Shown here in pieces: positions 24,544 through 31,680 of a stretch of DNA of 38,954 nucleotides. Each line of letters opens with the position of its first letter. The stretch's first letter is position 1. The position numbers and the translations under genes were made by a program. The DNA comes from Candidatus Iainarchaeum sp. (lineage in GTDB: Archaea > B1Sed10-29 > WALL01 > JAGHAM01), in NCBI GenBank assembly GCA_021161465.1, contig JAGHAM010000026.1, forward strand, positions 1 through 38,954. Direction: 5' to 3'. The notes under the pieces were generated by a model. That model was given only the letters and a program-made list of their open reading frames with translations. It was not told the origin of the DNA and searched no databases.

Positions 24544-24590
24544 CAAATCCTTGTTATCTATAACCAACTACTAATATTTAAGTGTTTTGT

Positions 24591-25265
24591 ATGGAACTTG
24601 ACGAACTCGTCGACATGATTGAAAAGCCAACTTGGAAGGCACTTCTGGTTAACACGGTTAAGTCTGAGGGGATGGATCCATGGGATATTGACGTCACCAT
24701 GCTGGCCTCAAAGTACTCAGATAGGATAAGGCAGATGCGTCTCAGGGACTTTAGAATTCCTGCGAATGCGGTTCTCGCGAGTGCGATTCTTGTTAGGCTT
24801 AAGTCTGACTCATGGCAGCTTCTGCCGGAGCAGGGGGCTATTGCTGATGAACCTCTGGAGGACTACCAGTCTATTGGGTTGTTTGATGGGATACCAGAGC
24901 TTGAGGTGGCCCAAAGAGTGACCACCAGAAGAGTAACTCTGGATGAGCTTATACAGGCAGTGGAGCATGTTATGGACAAGACCAGGAAAAAGGCAAGTAG
25001 GCAACGTGTTCCAGTGAAGGCAATGGAAATAACCATAGGAAAAAAAGAGGATTTCCAGAAAGTGGTAAACCAGGTTTACAGCCGTGTTTTGGAGAGGGTG
25101 GACTCCCAGGGCATGGTCTTGTTTTCGGACTTGCTTGTTGAGAAAACACGTCCAGAGGTCGTCAGGACACTGCTTTCTTTGTTGCATCTGGCTAATGATG
25201 GGAAGCTAAGCGTCTGGCAGGAGAAGGTCTTTGGGGATATATTCATTTCATTGAGGGATAGTTGA
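24591..25265 (+). CDS. scpA: Kleisin subunit of the SMC complex
   Basis: The 224-residue protein is an archaeal ScpA, the kleisin that bridges the heads of an SMC dimer in chromosome segregation. The N-terminal helical region contains WKALLVNTVKSEGMDPWDIDV, then LRDFRIPANAVLASAILVRLKSDSW, a family signature. A variable linker follows, and the C-terminal winged helix includes RVDSQGMVLFSDLLVEKTRPEVVRTLLSLLHLANDGKLSVWQ in which FxxLL..HLA.xGK is conserved. I chose the ATG at 24591 over an upstream GTG (24582). The scpB start overlaps its stop codon by 1 nt. No smc gene is in the window. Confidence 0.9.
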   Translation: MELDELVDMIEKPTWKALLVNTVKSEGMDPWDIDVTMLASKYSDRIRQMRLRDFRIPANAVLASAILVRLKSDSWQLLPEQGAIADEPLEDYQSIGLFDGIPELEVAQRVTTRRVTLDELIQAVEHVMDKTRKKASRQRVPVKAMEITIGKKEDFQKVVNQVYSRVLERVDSQGMVLFSDLLVEKTRPEVVRTLLSLLHLANDGKLSVWQEKVFGDIFISLRDS

Positions 25266-25774
25266 TGAATCCAAAGCACATTGCAGAGGCAGCGTTGTTC
25301 ATGAGTACAGAACCATTGTCTGCAACTAGGCTGTCTAAGATAATGGGGGTGCATTTAGCTGATGCAATGGCAGCCATGGATGAGCTCAGGAGCGAGTTTA
25401 ACTCGCGCAATTCATCCCTAGAGATTGTGAAAACTGCTGAAGGCCTTTACAGGATGCAGGTTAGGCAGGAATTTTTACCCAAAGTAAAGGACCTTGCTGT
25501 TAGTGTGGATTTACCAAAAGCGCTCATACGAACTCTCTCATTGATAGCGTTTAAACAGCCTATAAAGCAAAGCGATGTGGTGAAGCTCAGGGGCAATAAG
25601 GCTTACGAGCAGATAGATGAGCTTGAGCAACAGGGATTCATAAAGAAATCCAAGAAGGGGCACACATTCCTTCTTGAAACCACAAGGAAATTTGAGGAAT
25701 ACTTTCAGTTACCAGGAAACCAGCAGCTAGAGAAGAAAAGTAGCACAGAGAAGCATAACTTTTTAAATAAGTGA
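25265..25774 (+). CDS. scpB: SMC-complex accessory protein ScpB
   Basis: The 169-residue protein carries the tandem winged-helix layout of ScpB: PKHIAEAALFMSTEPLSATRLSKIMG (first winged helix), LEIVKTAEGLYRMQV, then LPKALIRTLSLIAFKQPIKQSDVVKLRGNKAYEQIDELEQQGFI, where the RGNKAYEQI-like segment is typical. It binds the kleisin ScpA as part of the condensin-like complex. The start is the ATG that shares its A with the scpA stop (TGATG). The last codons overlap the TATA box of the next gene. Confidence 0.9.
   Translation: MNPKHIAEAALFMSTEPLSATRLSKIMGVHLADAMAAMDELRSEFNSRNSSLEIVKTAEGLYRMQVRQEFLPKVKDLAVSVDLPKALIRTLSLIAFKQPIKQSDVVKLRGNKAYEQIDELEQQGFIKKSKKGHTFLLETTRKFEEYFQLPGNQQLEKKSSTEKHNFLNK
25761..25770 (+). 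promoter_or_regulatory. TATA box of the gene at 25790
   Basis: ttttaaataa is centred about 25 nt before a GTG start at 25790; it lies within the scpB coding end. It supports the GTG start. Confidence 0.55.
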
Positions 25775-25789
25775 CGAGTATCCATAATT

Positions 25790-26602
25790 GTGTCAGAGGT
25801 TAGTTTGATTACAAAACTTTCGCTGGTTGGAATCCTCCTTTTGGTTGCCATAGTTGCAGTTGTCTTTCTGTCCCAGCCACAAGATTTGGGAAATCTCTCT
25901 ACTAACACTAGTATGGAAACCTCTGTGCCTAATCCTACTAGTGGCTTAGGAACCGACAACACAACCAGTGGCACAGGGCAGCCAACTTATGGTGAGACAC
26001 CGGTTAATGAGTCTGGCAATACAATAGCAAATACGTCCCAGGGTTCTGAGCCAACAGTGCCGGAAGTTTTGTCAGCGGATTACAACAAAACAGTTATTGC
26101 CGAGGAAGGTCAGGATGTGTTGTTTAAGGATTGCATAGTGAATGTTGCTAAAGTAGGGGAGGAGCCAGTATTAGAGTTCTCTATAAATGATTATGTTTCA
26201 AACTATACACTAAAGGAAGGCTCTTTTGTGATAGACTTTTTTAATGTAGACATAAAGAAGGCTTCAGATAATGGCGTTTCATTTGAAGTTTCTGATGCAT
26301 CTAGAGAGGTGGAACCAGGATTCCTAGCAGTTGGTTTCCTTGACCCTATCAAGATTAATGGTACTGATGTTAGGATGGTCGTTACTTCACCAGGGACTGG
26401 AAATAATCCTGTTTTTATGGTGCTTGATAACGGTAAGCTTTACTCAAAAGATTTGGAATATGGGACTTCAATAGTTGCTGGAGACTACAACTTCACATTC
26501 TTGGGACTTACTGAGAGCAACGAAACACAGCAAGTTGTATTCAATGCAACCTTAGAGGGACACAAGTATCTATTCAACATAACTTCTGAGGTGAGTAAAT
26601 GA
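25790..26602 (+). CDS. Membrane-anchored extracellular protein with Thr/Ser/Asn-rich linker
   Basis: The 270-residue product starts with GTG and has an N-terminal membrane helix (LSLVGILLLVAIVAVVFL, residues 9-26) with no clear cleavage site. A low-complexity linker rich in N, T, S, G and P (about 30-90, several N-glycosylation sequons) follows, then a compact beta-rich domain (about 95-270; VLFKDCIVNVAKVG, KINGTDVRMVVTSP, GDYNFTFLGLTESNE). It is probably anchored by its N-terminus with the body outside. The family is not recognised. It is translationally coupled by ATGA to the following Cys-rich protein, with which it may form a surface complex. Confidence 0.7.
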   Translation: MSEVSLITKLSLVGILLLVAIVAVVFLSQPQDLGNLSTNTSMETSVPNPTSGLGTDNTTSGTGQPTYGETPVNESGNTIANTSQGSEPTVPEVLSADYNKTVIAEEGQDVLFKDCIVNVAKVGEEPVLEFSINDYVSNYTLKEGSFVIDFFNVDIKKASDNGVSFEVSDASREVEPGFLAVGFLDPIKINGTDVRMVVTSPGTGNNPVFMVLDNGKLYSKDLEYGTSIVAGDYNFTFLGLTESNETQQVVFNATLEGHKYLFNITSEVSK

Positions 26603-28095
26603 GAAAAACAGCTCTAATAGTCATTTTATTAGCTCTTTTCCTTTTGGTTCTTCTTCCTCTCACTTCTGCCTGTGTTAGAGTAATGAATCCCTGTGGTGGT
26701 GGGTGTGGATCTGGCTGTTCGTGTGTGTGCGACTGTGCAGGAAATTGCCATTGCGATTGTGGACCTGGTAGGATTTGTGATCCCAATAAGTGTAAGGGCA
26801 TTCTTACAATATCCTCTTGCGAGGACACTTGCCACGCGAAAGTTGAAACGTACCAAATGTCCTGTAATGTTCCTTATGTGGTAGCGTCTGGAAATCATGA
26901 TGGAACATCCCCTTCTGTGTTTTTCGCTGGGCCGGACGCTTTCTTGAGTTCTACGTGTTATAGGACTCTTATAAGTGATGATACAATCAGCTGTGGGCCT
27001 AGAAGTTGTGTAAACCGTTTTAGGTTTTCTAGTTGCACTGGCCCATGTGAAGCGTCCTGTGGTGCTGATTCCCAGTGTGATGGTGTTATGCCCGGAACAG
27101 GGAATTGTGATAGCAATTGTCATTATGTGACACCTTCGTGTAAGAATATATGCACAGATTCATCGAATGGATTCTGCGGTGCTGATGAACATTGCTCTGG
27201 AGGAAATTGTATTGCTGGAGACTGTGGAACGGATAAATGGATTTATGGAAGCCCACAGTGCAATGGTGAATGCCAGATTAAAACGAGCAAGCAATGGAGA
27301 GATTATCATTGCAGCAGTGGTTCGTGTACCTATACTGATGGTCCCACTCAATGGGACTATGCCAACTGTGGTGCGAATACACATTGCAGCAGCGGCTCAT
27401 GCGTAGCTGGTGTTGAGAGCATTGGTGCAGGCAACTGCCATGATGGAAAAGACAATGATTGCGATGGTAAAGTCGATTGCGCCGACCCTGATTGTGCTTC
27501 TGACACTACATGTTATTGTTGGGGTTGTGATTCAGCCAATAACCCCGTGAGGAAGCTCCTCTCAAGTTGTTCAGGAGGCTGCGGTAAGGGACCTTGCACT
27601 GGCTACCCCTCCAGTGTGGAATTAACTCATGCAGATTGCGCGCCGACACCAACACACACTAACCTTGTGGTTTCCAACATACAAAAAATCCCGCCATTCA
27701 AAACAGGCTCTAAGTCAACGTTCACTATAACTGTAAGCAATGAGGGGAATACGCAAAGTGGGAGCTATACAGTTAAATACGAGATAATAAACAGCACGGG
27801 TGACGTGATTAACAGCAGCATCGCAGCAGGAAACCCTGCTCTTCCAGGAGGGAAGTCAAGAAAGGCATTCAGTTTCTGGATACCAACTGAACCCGGTTTC
27901 TACACATTTAAGGTTACAGTCACAGATGGCCTTACTGGCGATACCAACACTACTACTACCAGCTTTTATGTTGAGGGGCAGCAAACTTTTTCAGCAGCTG
28001 AATACCCACCAATGGCCATACTCTTTGTTCTGGTGCTCATACCTACAATTGCCTATTTCTTTAGTGCAAATAGAAAAAAACTTAAAAAGAAGTAA
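26599..28095 (+). CDS. Cys-rich secreted surface protein with CARDB domain and C-terminal anchor
   Basis: The 498-residue product has a signal peptide (MRKTALIVILLALFLLVLLP, cleaved near TSA|C), a strikingly Cys-rich region (about residues 25-340) with short repeats such as HCSSGSC, CDSNC and CNGEC, and a DNDCDGKVDCADPDC segment of the Ca-binding type found in many secreted proteins. A CARDB-like Ig domain (about 350-462; LVVSNIQKIPPFKTGSKSTF) follows, then a final membrane helix (about 472-490) and a Lys-rich tail. The cysteine density suggests a disulfide-stabilised ectodomain. Function unknown. Confidence 0.75.
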   Translation: MRKTALIVILLALFLLVLLPLTSACVRVMNPCGGGCGSGCSCVCDCAGNCHCDCGPGRICDPNKCKGILTISSCEDTCHAKVETYQMSCNVPYVVASGNHDGTSPSVFFAGPDAFLSSTCYRTLISDDTISCGPRSCVNRFRFSSCTGPCEASCGADSQCDGVMPGTGNCDSNCHYVTPSCKNICTDSSNGFCGADEHCSGGNCIAGDCGTDKWIYGSPQCNGECQIKTSKQWRDYHCSSGSCTYTDGPTQWDYANCGANTHCSSGSCVAGVESIGAGNCHDGKDNDCDGKVDCADPDCASDTTCYCWGCDSANNPVRKLLSSCSGGCGKGPCTGYPSSVELTHADCAPTPTHTNLVVSNIQKIPPFKTGSKSTFTITVSNEGNTQSGSYTVKYEIINSTGDVINSSIAAGNPALPGGKSRKAFSFWIPTEPGFYTFKVTVTDGLTGDTNTTTTSFYVEGQQTFSAAEYPPMAILFVLVLIPTIAYFFSANRKKLKKK

Positions 28096-28176
28096 AGGTA
28101 AAATTTCTGGTTAGCGGGCCTGTGGCTCAGCTTGGTTAGAGCGTTCGACTGATAATCGAAAGGTCCCCGGTTCAAA

Positions 28177-28240
28177 AAGAAGGGTTGCACCCTTTCTAAA
28201 CCTGCAGGGATTGCTTCGCAATCCACTTTGGGGTGGAGAA
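28177..28240 (+). other. Intron (about 64 nt) at position 59/60 of tRNA-Ile
   Basis: Three splice registers (starting at 28175, 28176 or 28177) give the same mature tRNA. The 59/60 register places a 3-nt bulge right against the T-stem and allows three of four central pairs (28171-28173 with 28236-28238), which suggests a relaxed bulge-helix-bulge. Inside the insert are two hairpins: 28182-28192 (gggt / accc around a 3-nt loop, extended by A-T pairs) and 28208-28224 (ggattgc / gcaatcc around ttc). Its removal depends on the host's splicing endonuclease. Confidence 0.7.
28181..28193. repeat. 13-bp hairpin repeat, copy 1 (inside the tRNA intron)
   Basis: agggttgcaccct is identical to the copy at 28259-28271, 78 bp downstream. 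Each copy can fold into a small hairpin (gggt and accc around tgc). Confidence 0.6.
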
Positions 28241-28258
28241 TCCGGGCAGGCCCATCAT

Positions 28259-28271
28259 AGGGTTGCACCCT
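28259..28271. repeat. 13-bp hairpin repeat, copy 2 (just downstream of the tRNA)
   Basis: This is identical to the copy inside the intron at 28181-28193. It begins 5 bp after the tRNA discriminator base. Confidence 0.6.
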
Positions 28272-28340
28272 GTATAATTCCCATGGACGACTGCTGAAGT
28301 ATTTGGGGTATCGAATATACAGGAAGTGCACACATTCCTG
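28269..28340 (+). other. Structured region with two competing hairpins upstream of SAM synthetase
   Basis: A long stem can form between cctgtataattc (28269-28280) and gaatatacagg (28313-28323), with one bulged base and a further ccca/tggg pairing inside. A second stem pairs caggaa (28320-28325) with ttcctg (28335-28340). The two stems share 28320-28323 and cannot form together. No protein-coding gene is apparent in 28255-28452. A separate TATA-like site at 28404-28413 may make this region a non-coding RNA rather than an mRNA leader. Confidence 0.4.
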
Positions 28341-28403
28341 GCGCAAAGTCTGGAATGTAATTAGGGTGATAGTGGAGGGTACGCACGAATACGCAGAGGG
28401 ATT

Positions 28404-28413
28404 CTTATAATTT
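28404..28413 (+). promoter_or_regulatory. TATA-like element of the SAM synthetase gene
   Basis: cttataattt predicts a start near 28434, leaving a leader of about 19 nt containing aaggtg, a ribosome-binding-like sequence before the ATG at 28453. Confidence 0.45.
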
Positions 28414-28452
28414 ATCCGTCTGTTTTGGGACTGATATTATCAAGGTGTTTTC

Positions 28453-29664
28453 ATGAGGAACATAACAATAGAGCATTACCAAAGGCCGGTAACCGACCAA
28501 AAAATCGAAATCGTCGAGAGAAAAGGAACTGGTCATCCTGACCAGATTTGTGACAGTATTATGGATAAAGTCAGTGTAGCGCTTTGCAAAGAATATTTGA
28601 AGAAATGTGGGAGGATAATGCACCATAATGTTGACAAGGGTTTGCTCTCCTCTGGTTCAGTTAAAGTCCAGTTTGGGGGTGGCAAGGTAGAGGAACCAAT
28701 GCTTTTCATCTTTGGTGACAGGGCTACCTACGAGTGTGATGGGGAAACCATACCTGTAGATGAGATAGCGATAAATACAGCTAAAGAGTGGCTCCATGAG
28801 AACATAAGGTTCCTTGACCCAGAGCACGTAAGATACCAGGTTGAGCTCAAACCAGGCTCGGCTGAGTTAACGGATATCTTTAACAGGCAGGATAATGGGG
28901 TGCTTGGAGCTAATGATACCTCAGCAGGAGTGGGGTATGCACCATTGACTCCAACAGAGCGCGTTGCATTGGAGACCGAGAAGTTCATCAACTCAAAAAA
29001 ATTCAAGGAGGAGTTCCCTGAGGCGGGTGAGGACGTGAAAGTCATGGCCATGAGGCAAAACAATGATTTGCTTGTGACCATAGCGCTTGCTTTCGTTGAC
29101 AGGTTCGTAAAGGACGAGGCTGACTATTTTAGGAAGAAGAGCGAGATAACTGAGCGTGTTATGGAATTCGTTAAAGAGAACCACGGGAACGACTTCTCAA
29201 GTGCGGATGTGAACATAAACACCCTTGATGTTAAGGGTAGGGGAATCCATGGGGTTTACCTGACTGTTACTGGCACTTCGCTGGAGGATGCTGACTCTGG
29301 ACAGGTAGGAAGAGGCAATAGGACCAATGGTATAATAGCTTTCAACAGGCCGTCGACGATGGAGGCAGCTGCTGGCAAGAATCCAGTCTCTCACGTGGGA
29401 AAGATATACAATGTCCTCGCGCATAAGATTGCCAACAAGGTGGTTGAGAACGTTGACGATGTTGGGGAGGTTTACATCTGGCTTTTAAGCCAGATTGGCA
29501 ATCCAATCGACCAGCCAGCGATAGCAGCTGCGCAGGTTGCACTGAAGGATGGGGTATCTCTGAGCTCTGTTGAGAAGGATGTTTTCCATGAGGTTGATGA
29601 TGAACTTGCAAACATAGACAAGTTCACCATGAAGCTTGCCCGTGGGGAAATCCCAATATCCTAG
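28453..29664 (+). CDS. mat: S-adenosylmethionine synthetase, archaeal type
   Basis: The 403-residue enzyme makes SAM from methionine and ATP. It is the archaeal family (distinct in sequence from bacterial MetK): VERKGTGHPDQICDSIMDKV near the N-terminus, VDKGLLSSGSVKVQFGGG, PGSAELTDIFNR, GANDTSAGVGYAPLTPTE and GRGNRTNGIIAFNRPSTMEAAAGKNPVSHVGKIYN are family segments. The length is normal. It supplies the methyl donor for the several methyltransferases in this window. It lies 198 bp downstream of the tRNA-Ile gene with no other coding region between. Confidence 0.96.
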   Translation: MRNITIEHYQRPVTDQKIEIVERKGTGHPDQICDSIMDKVSVALCKEYLKKCGRIMHHNVDKGLLSSGSVKVQFGGGKVEEPMLFIFGDRATYECDGETIPVDEIAINTAKEWLHENIRFLDPEHVRYQVELKPGSAELTDIFNRQDNGVLGANDTSAGVGYAPLTPTERVALETEKFINSKKFKEEFPEAGEDVKVMAMRQNNDLLVTIALAFVDRFVKDEADYFRKKSEITERVMEFVKENHGNDFSSADVNINTLDVKGRGIHGVYLTVTGTSLEDADSGQVGRGNRTNGIIAFNRPSTMEAAAGKNPVSHVGKIYNVLAHKIANKVVENVDDVGEVYIWLLSQIGNPIDQPAIAAAQVALKDGVSLSSVEKDVFHEVDDELANIDKFTMKLARGEIPIS

Positions 29665-29687
29665 AAGACTAGCATTCAATGCAAAAT

Positions 29688-29697
29688 CATTTAAATA
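29688..29697 (+). promoter_or_regulatory. TATA box of the small Cys-rich gene
   Basis: catttaaata predicts a transcript start near 29719. GTG codons at 29716 and 29719 and the ATG at 29728 are in frame. Confidence 0.5.
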
Positions 29698-29727
29698 ACG
29701 GATGAGTAAACCATAGTGGTGTTTTCC

Positions 29728-30075
29728 ATGAATAAACTTCCGGTCTTGTTGATGCTTGTGTTTGCCATCTCCCCGGTTTTAGCTGTATGCGGGGACCACA
29801 TATGCACCAAAGGTGAGTATGGCACTAGTTGCATTGACTGCAGGGCGCATGCCCCAGGAAAGAATTGGTGCGTCAATGATGGAATCTGCACCAATATAGA
29901 GGATGCTCACAACTGCGCGGATTGCCAGAGCAAGGGCGGGAGTTTCAGTGGTCTTGCAACTTTCACTTGGGGGTTCAGTGCACTCGCAATGGTGGCAGTG
30001 CTGGCCATTACGTTGTTCCTAGTGTACATAGTGTTCTCTGATAAAGTTAGAGCGATGAGAAGGACAAAGCTTTGA
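29728..30075 (+). CDS. Small Cys-rich membrane-anchored surface protein
   Basis: The 115-residue product (or up to 119 with upstream GTG starts) has a signal peptide (MNKLPVLLMLVFAISPVLA), a short ectodomain with eight cysteines in two copies of the pattern C-x3/4-G/H-I-C ... C-x2-C (CGDHICTKGEYGTSCIDC and CVNDGIC ... NCADC), and one membrane helix near the C-terminus followed by a basic tail (KVRAMRRTKL). The Cys pattern is a variant of the CGNGxCExGE-CxxDC motif found in the other surface proteins here. A ggtg sequence precedes the ATG by 6 nt, which is why I chose it. Function unknown. Confidence 0.65.
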   Translation: MNKLPVLLMLVFAISPVLAVCGDHICTKGEYGTSCIDCRAHAPGKNWCVNDGICTNIEDAHNCADCQSKGGSFSGLATFTWGFSALAMVAVLAITLFLVYIVFSDKVRAMRRTKL

Positions 30076-30087
30076 TTTACACAAAAT

Positions 30088-30096
30088 CTTTAAATT
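30088..30096 (+). promoter_or_regulatory. TATA box of the fen gene
   Basis: ctttaaatt is centred about 29 nt before the ATG at 30121; a leaderless or near-leaderless transcript is expected. Confidence 0.5.
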
Positions 30097-30120
30097 CTAA
30101 GCCTTCTTTTAATTGCCACT

Positions 30121-31143
30121 ATGGGAGTCGACATAAGCGATATAGTCCCTAGCAAAACAATTGAGCTGGAACACTTGACTGGTAGGGTCCTAGCTATAGA
30201 TGCTTATAATACCTTATACCAATTCCTCTCAATCATAAGGCAGCCAGATGGAAGCCCGCTAAAAACTTCTTCCGGGATAATTACTTCTCATTTAACTGGC
30301 TTGCTTTACAGAACCGTTCGAATGGTCGAGAAGGGGATAAAGCCCTGCTTTGTTTTTGATGGTGTCCCTCCAGAGCAGAAACACAAGACAATCCTTGAGC
30401 GCCAGAAGGTTAGAGAAACCGCTAGAAAGAAATGGGAGGAGGCAATAAAGGCTGGTGCTGAGAGGGAGGCCTTTAAGTACGCCCAGCAGGCTACCCGGCT
30501 TACACACGAGATGGTTAACCAGTCAAAGGAGTTGCTTGACGCGCTAGGGATACCATACGTTGAAGCTCCAAGTGAAGGAGAAGCCCAAGCCTCTTATATG
30601 GCTGCTAAAGGTAGCGTATGGGCAGTTGGCTCACAGGATTTTGACTCACTGCTTTTCGGCGCGCCCATCCTTGTTAGAAATCTTGCTATAACAGGGAAAA
30701 GAAAGCTTCCTAAGAAGGATATTTACATAACTGTGAAACCGGAACTGCTTCGTCTGGACGAGGCTTTAGAGCATTTGGGCATCACCAGGGAACAGCTGGT
30801 GGATATAGGTATTATAATAGGCACGGATTACAACGAGGGCATAAAGGGCATTGGTCCAAAAAAGGCGCTTGATTTGGTCAAGAAGGGAAAAACAGCGGAG
30901 GAGGTCTATGAGGAAGCAGGCGGGGAACTGCCGGACATACCTGTATTGCGGTCTTTGTTCCTTAAGCCAGAGGTTGTTGAAGACTATTCGATTAAATGGG
31001 GGAAGCCAGATGAGGGGAGACTCTTTGACCTGCTCTGTGGAAAGTATGAGTTCTCCAAAGAGAGGGTGGAAAAGGCTATCGACCGGCTCAACCAACATTT
31101 AAACATTAAGGGAACACAGTCCAGGCTTGACCAGTTTTTTTGA
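30121..31143 (+). CDS. fen: Flap endonuclease 1
   Basis: The 340-residue structure-specific nuclease removes 5' flaps during lagging-strand maturation and repair. All active-site acidic residues are visible: D27 (AIDAYN), D80 (FVFDGVPP), E152/E154 (EAPSEGEAQAS), D173/D175 (GSQDFDSLLFG) and D236 (GTDYNEGIKGIGPKKAL, which also contains the helix-hairpin-helix DNA-binding motif). The C-terminus ends TQSRLDQFF, a PIP box for PCNA. The length is standard. It is the first gene of an apparent run with the next two genes, which follow within 9 nt and by a 4-nt overlap. Confidence 0.97.
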   Translation: MGVDISDIVPSKTIELEHLTGRVLAIDAYNTLYQFLSIIRQPDGSPLKTSSGIITSHLTGLLYRTVRMVEKGIKPCFVFDGVPPEQKHKTILERQKVRETARKKWEEAIKAGAEREAFKYAQQATRLTHEMVNQSKELLDALGIPYVEAPSEGEAQASYMAAKGSVWAVGSQDFDSLLFGAPILVRNLAITGKRKLPKKDIYITVKPELLRLDEALEHLGITREQLVDIGIIIGTDYNEGIKGIGPKKALDLVKKGKTAEEVYEEAGGELPDIPVLRSLFLKPEVVEDYSIKWGKPDEGRLFDLLCGKYEFSKERVEKAIDRLNQHLNIKGTQSRLDQFF

Positions 31144-31152
31144 GGTGAGGAT

Positions 31153-31680
31153 ATGAAAAAGGAATTTGTTGAAAAATTGAAGAAAGCCTTCCTGCACGGA
31201 GATGCAAGGGGGCTTAAGGAGATAAGCAATGAGTCTGCGGAACAGGCTGTTCTGTCTAGGGACAAGGAGATGGTCTTAATCTCCCTGGTTTCGTATGCCC
31301 TCTATAAGATGCTAACGAAACCGCATTATCATTATGCTCCCGGGTGGAGTGATTTTGTGAAGGAGGTCGTAAGCCACCTTGAGCTTTGCATAAAAGACCC
31401 ACGGGCAATACAGGAGGCACTTGGAAAAAGACTAATCGAGGACATAGCAAAGATGGACAAGCTCCATGGGAGGTTCATGGGGGATTTAATAGAGCGAGCC
31501 CGGGTCAAGCAGGCGTCAAGAGCCTATGCCATGGGTCTTTCATTGGATTCAGCTGCTGAGCTGACAGGGGCGGATAGATTTAGGCTTTATGCTTACATAG
31601 GTCGGACTAGGATACATGAAGAAATACCAGCGAGAAGCGTGAGGGACAGGTATGAGCGCGCCAAGGAAGTGTTAGGATGA
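31153..31680 (+). CDS. Helical protein with C-terminal HTH-like segment, partner of a PIN-domain gene
   Basis: The 175-residue product is all helical with no signal peptide. The C-terminal part (SRAYAMGLSLDSAAELTGADRFRLYAYIG) has the length and turn of a helix-turn-helix, and the tail is basic. I do not recognise a named family. It starts 9 nt after fen behind a strong GAGGTGAGG ribosome-binding site, and its stop overlaps the start of the PIN-domain gene (ATGA). The coupled pair suggests the two proteins act together; whether this is an antitoxin-like regulator, an adaptor for RNA processing or something else is not resolved. Confidence 0.65.
   Translation: MKKEFVEKLKKAFLHGDARGLKEISNESAEQAVLSRDKEMVLISLVSYALYKMLTKPHYHYAPGWSDFVKEVVSHLELCIKDPRAIQEALGKRLIEDIAKMDKLHGRFMGDLIERARVKQASRAYAMGLSLDSAAELTGADRFRLYAYIGRTRIHEEIPARSVRDRYERAKEVLG

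Larger units (their letters stand above)
28116..28254 (+). tRNA. tRNA-Ile (GAU anticodon) interrupted in the T-loop by an intron
   Basis: The tRNA is assembled by eye. Acceptor stem: 28116-28122 (gggcctg) with 28247-28253 (caggccc), discriminator A 28254, no encoded CCA. D-arm: 28125-28142. Anticodon arm: 28144-28160 with loop ctgataa and anticodon gat at 28151-28153. Variable loop: 28161-28165. T-stem: cccgg 28166-28170 with ccggg 28242-28246. All stems are perfect, but the T-loop is split by about 64 nt. Removing it restores the loop ttcaaat exactly. A TATA-like cttaaaaaga lies about 28 nt upstream, in the end of the preceding coding region. The GAU anticodon reads AUC and AUU. Confidence 0.88.

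Noticed and set aside
28177-28240. T-loop insert as an integrated mobile element or attachment site
   Set aside because: T-loops are common integration sites, but there is no integrase gene, the insert is only 64 nt, and its removal restores the tRNA exactly, which fits an intron better.
28053-28346. Minus-strand open frame of 97 codons across the tRNA region
   Set aside because: It reads antisense through the tRNA-Ile gene and its intron, and no plausible start signal or conserved sequence is seen.
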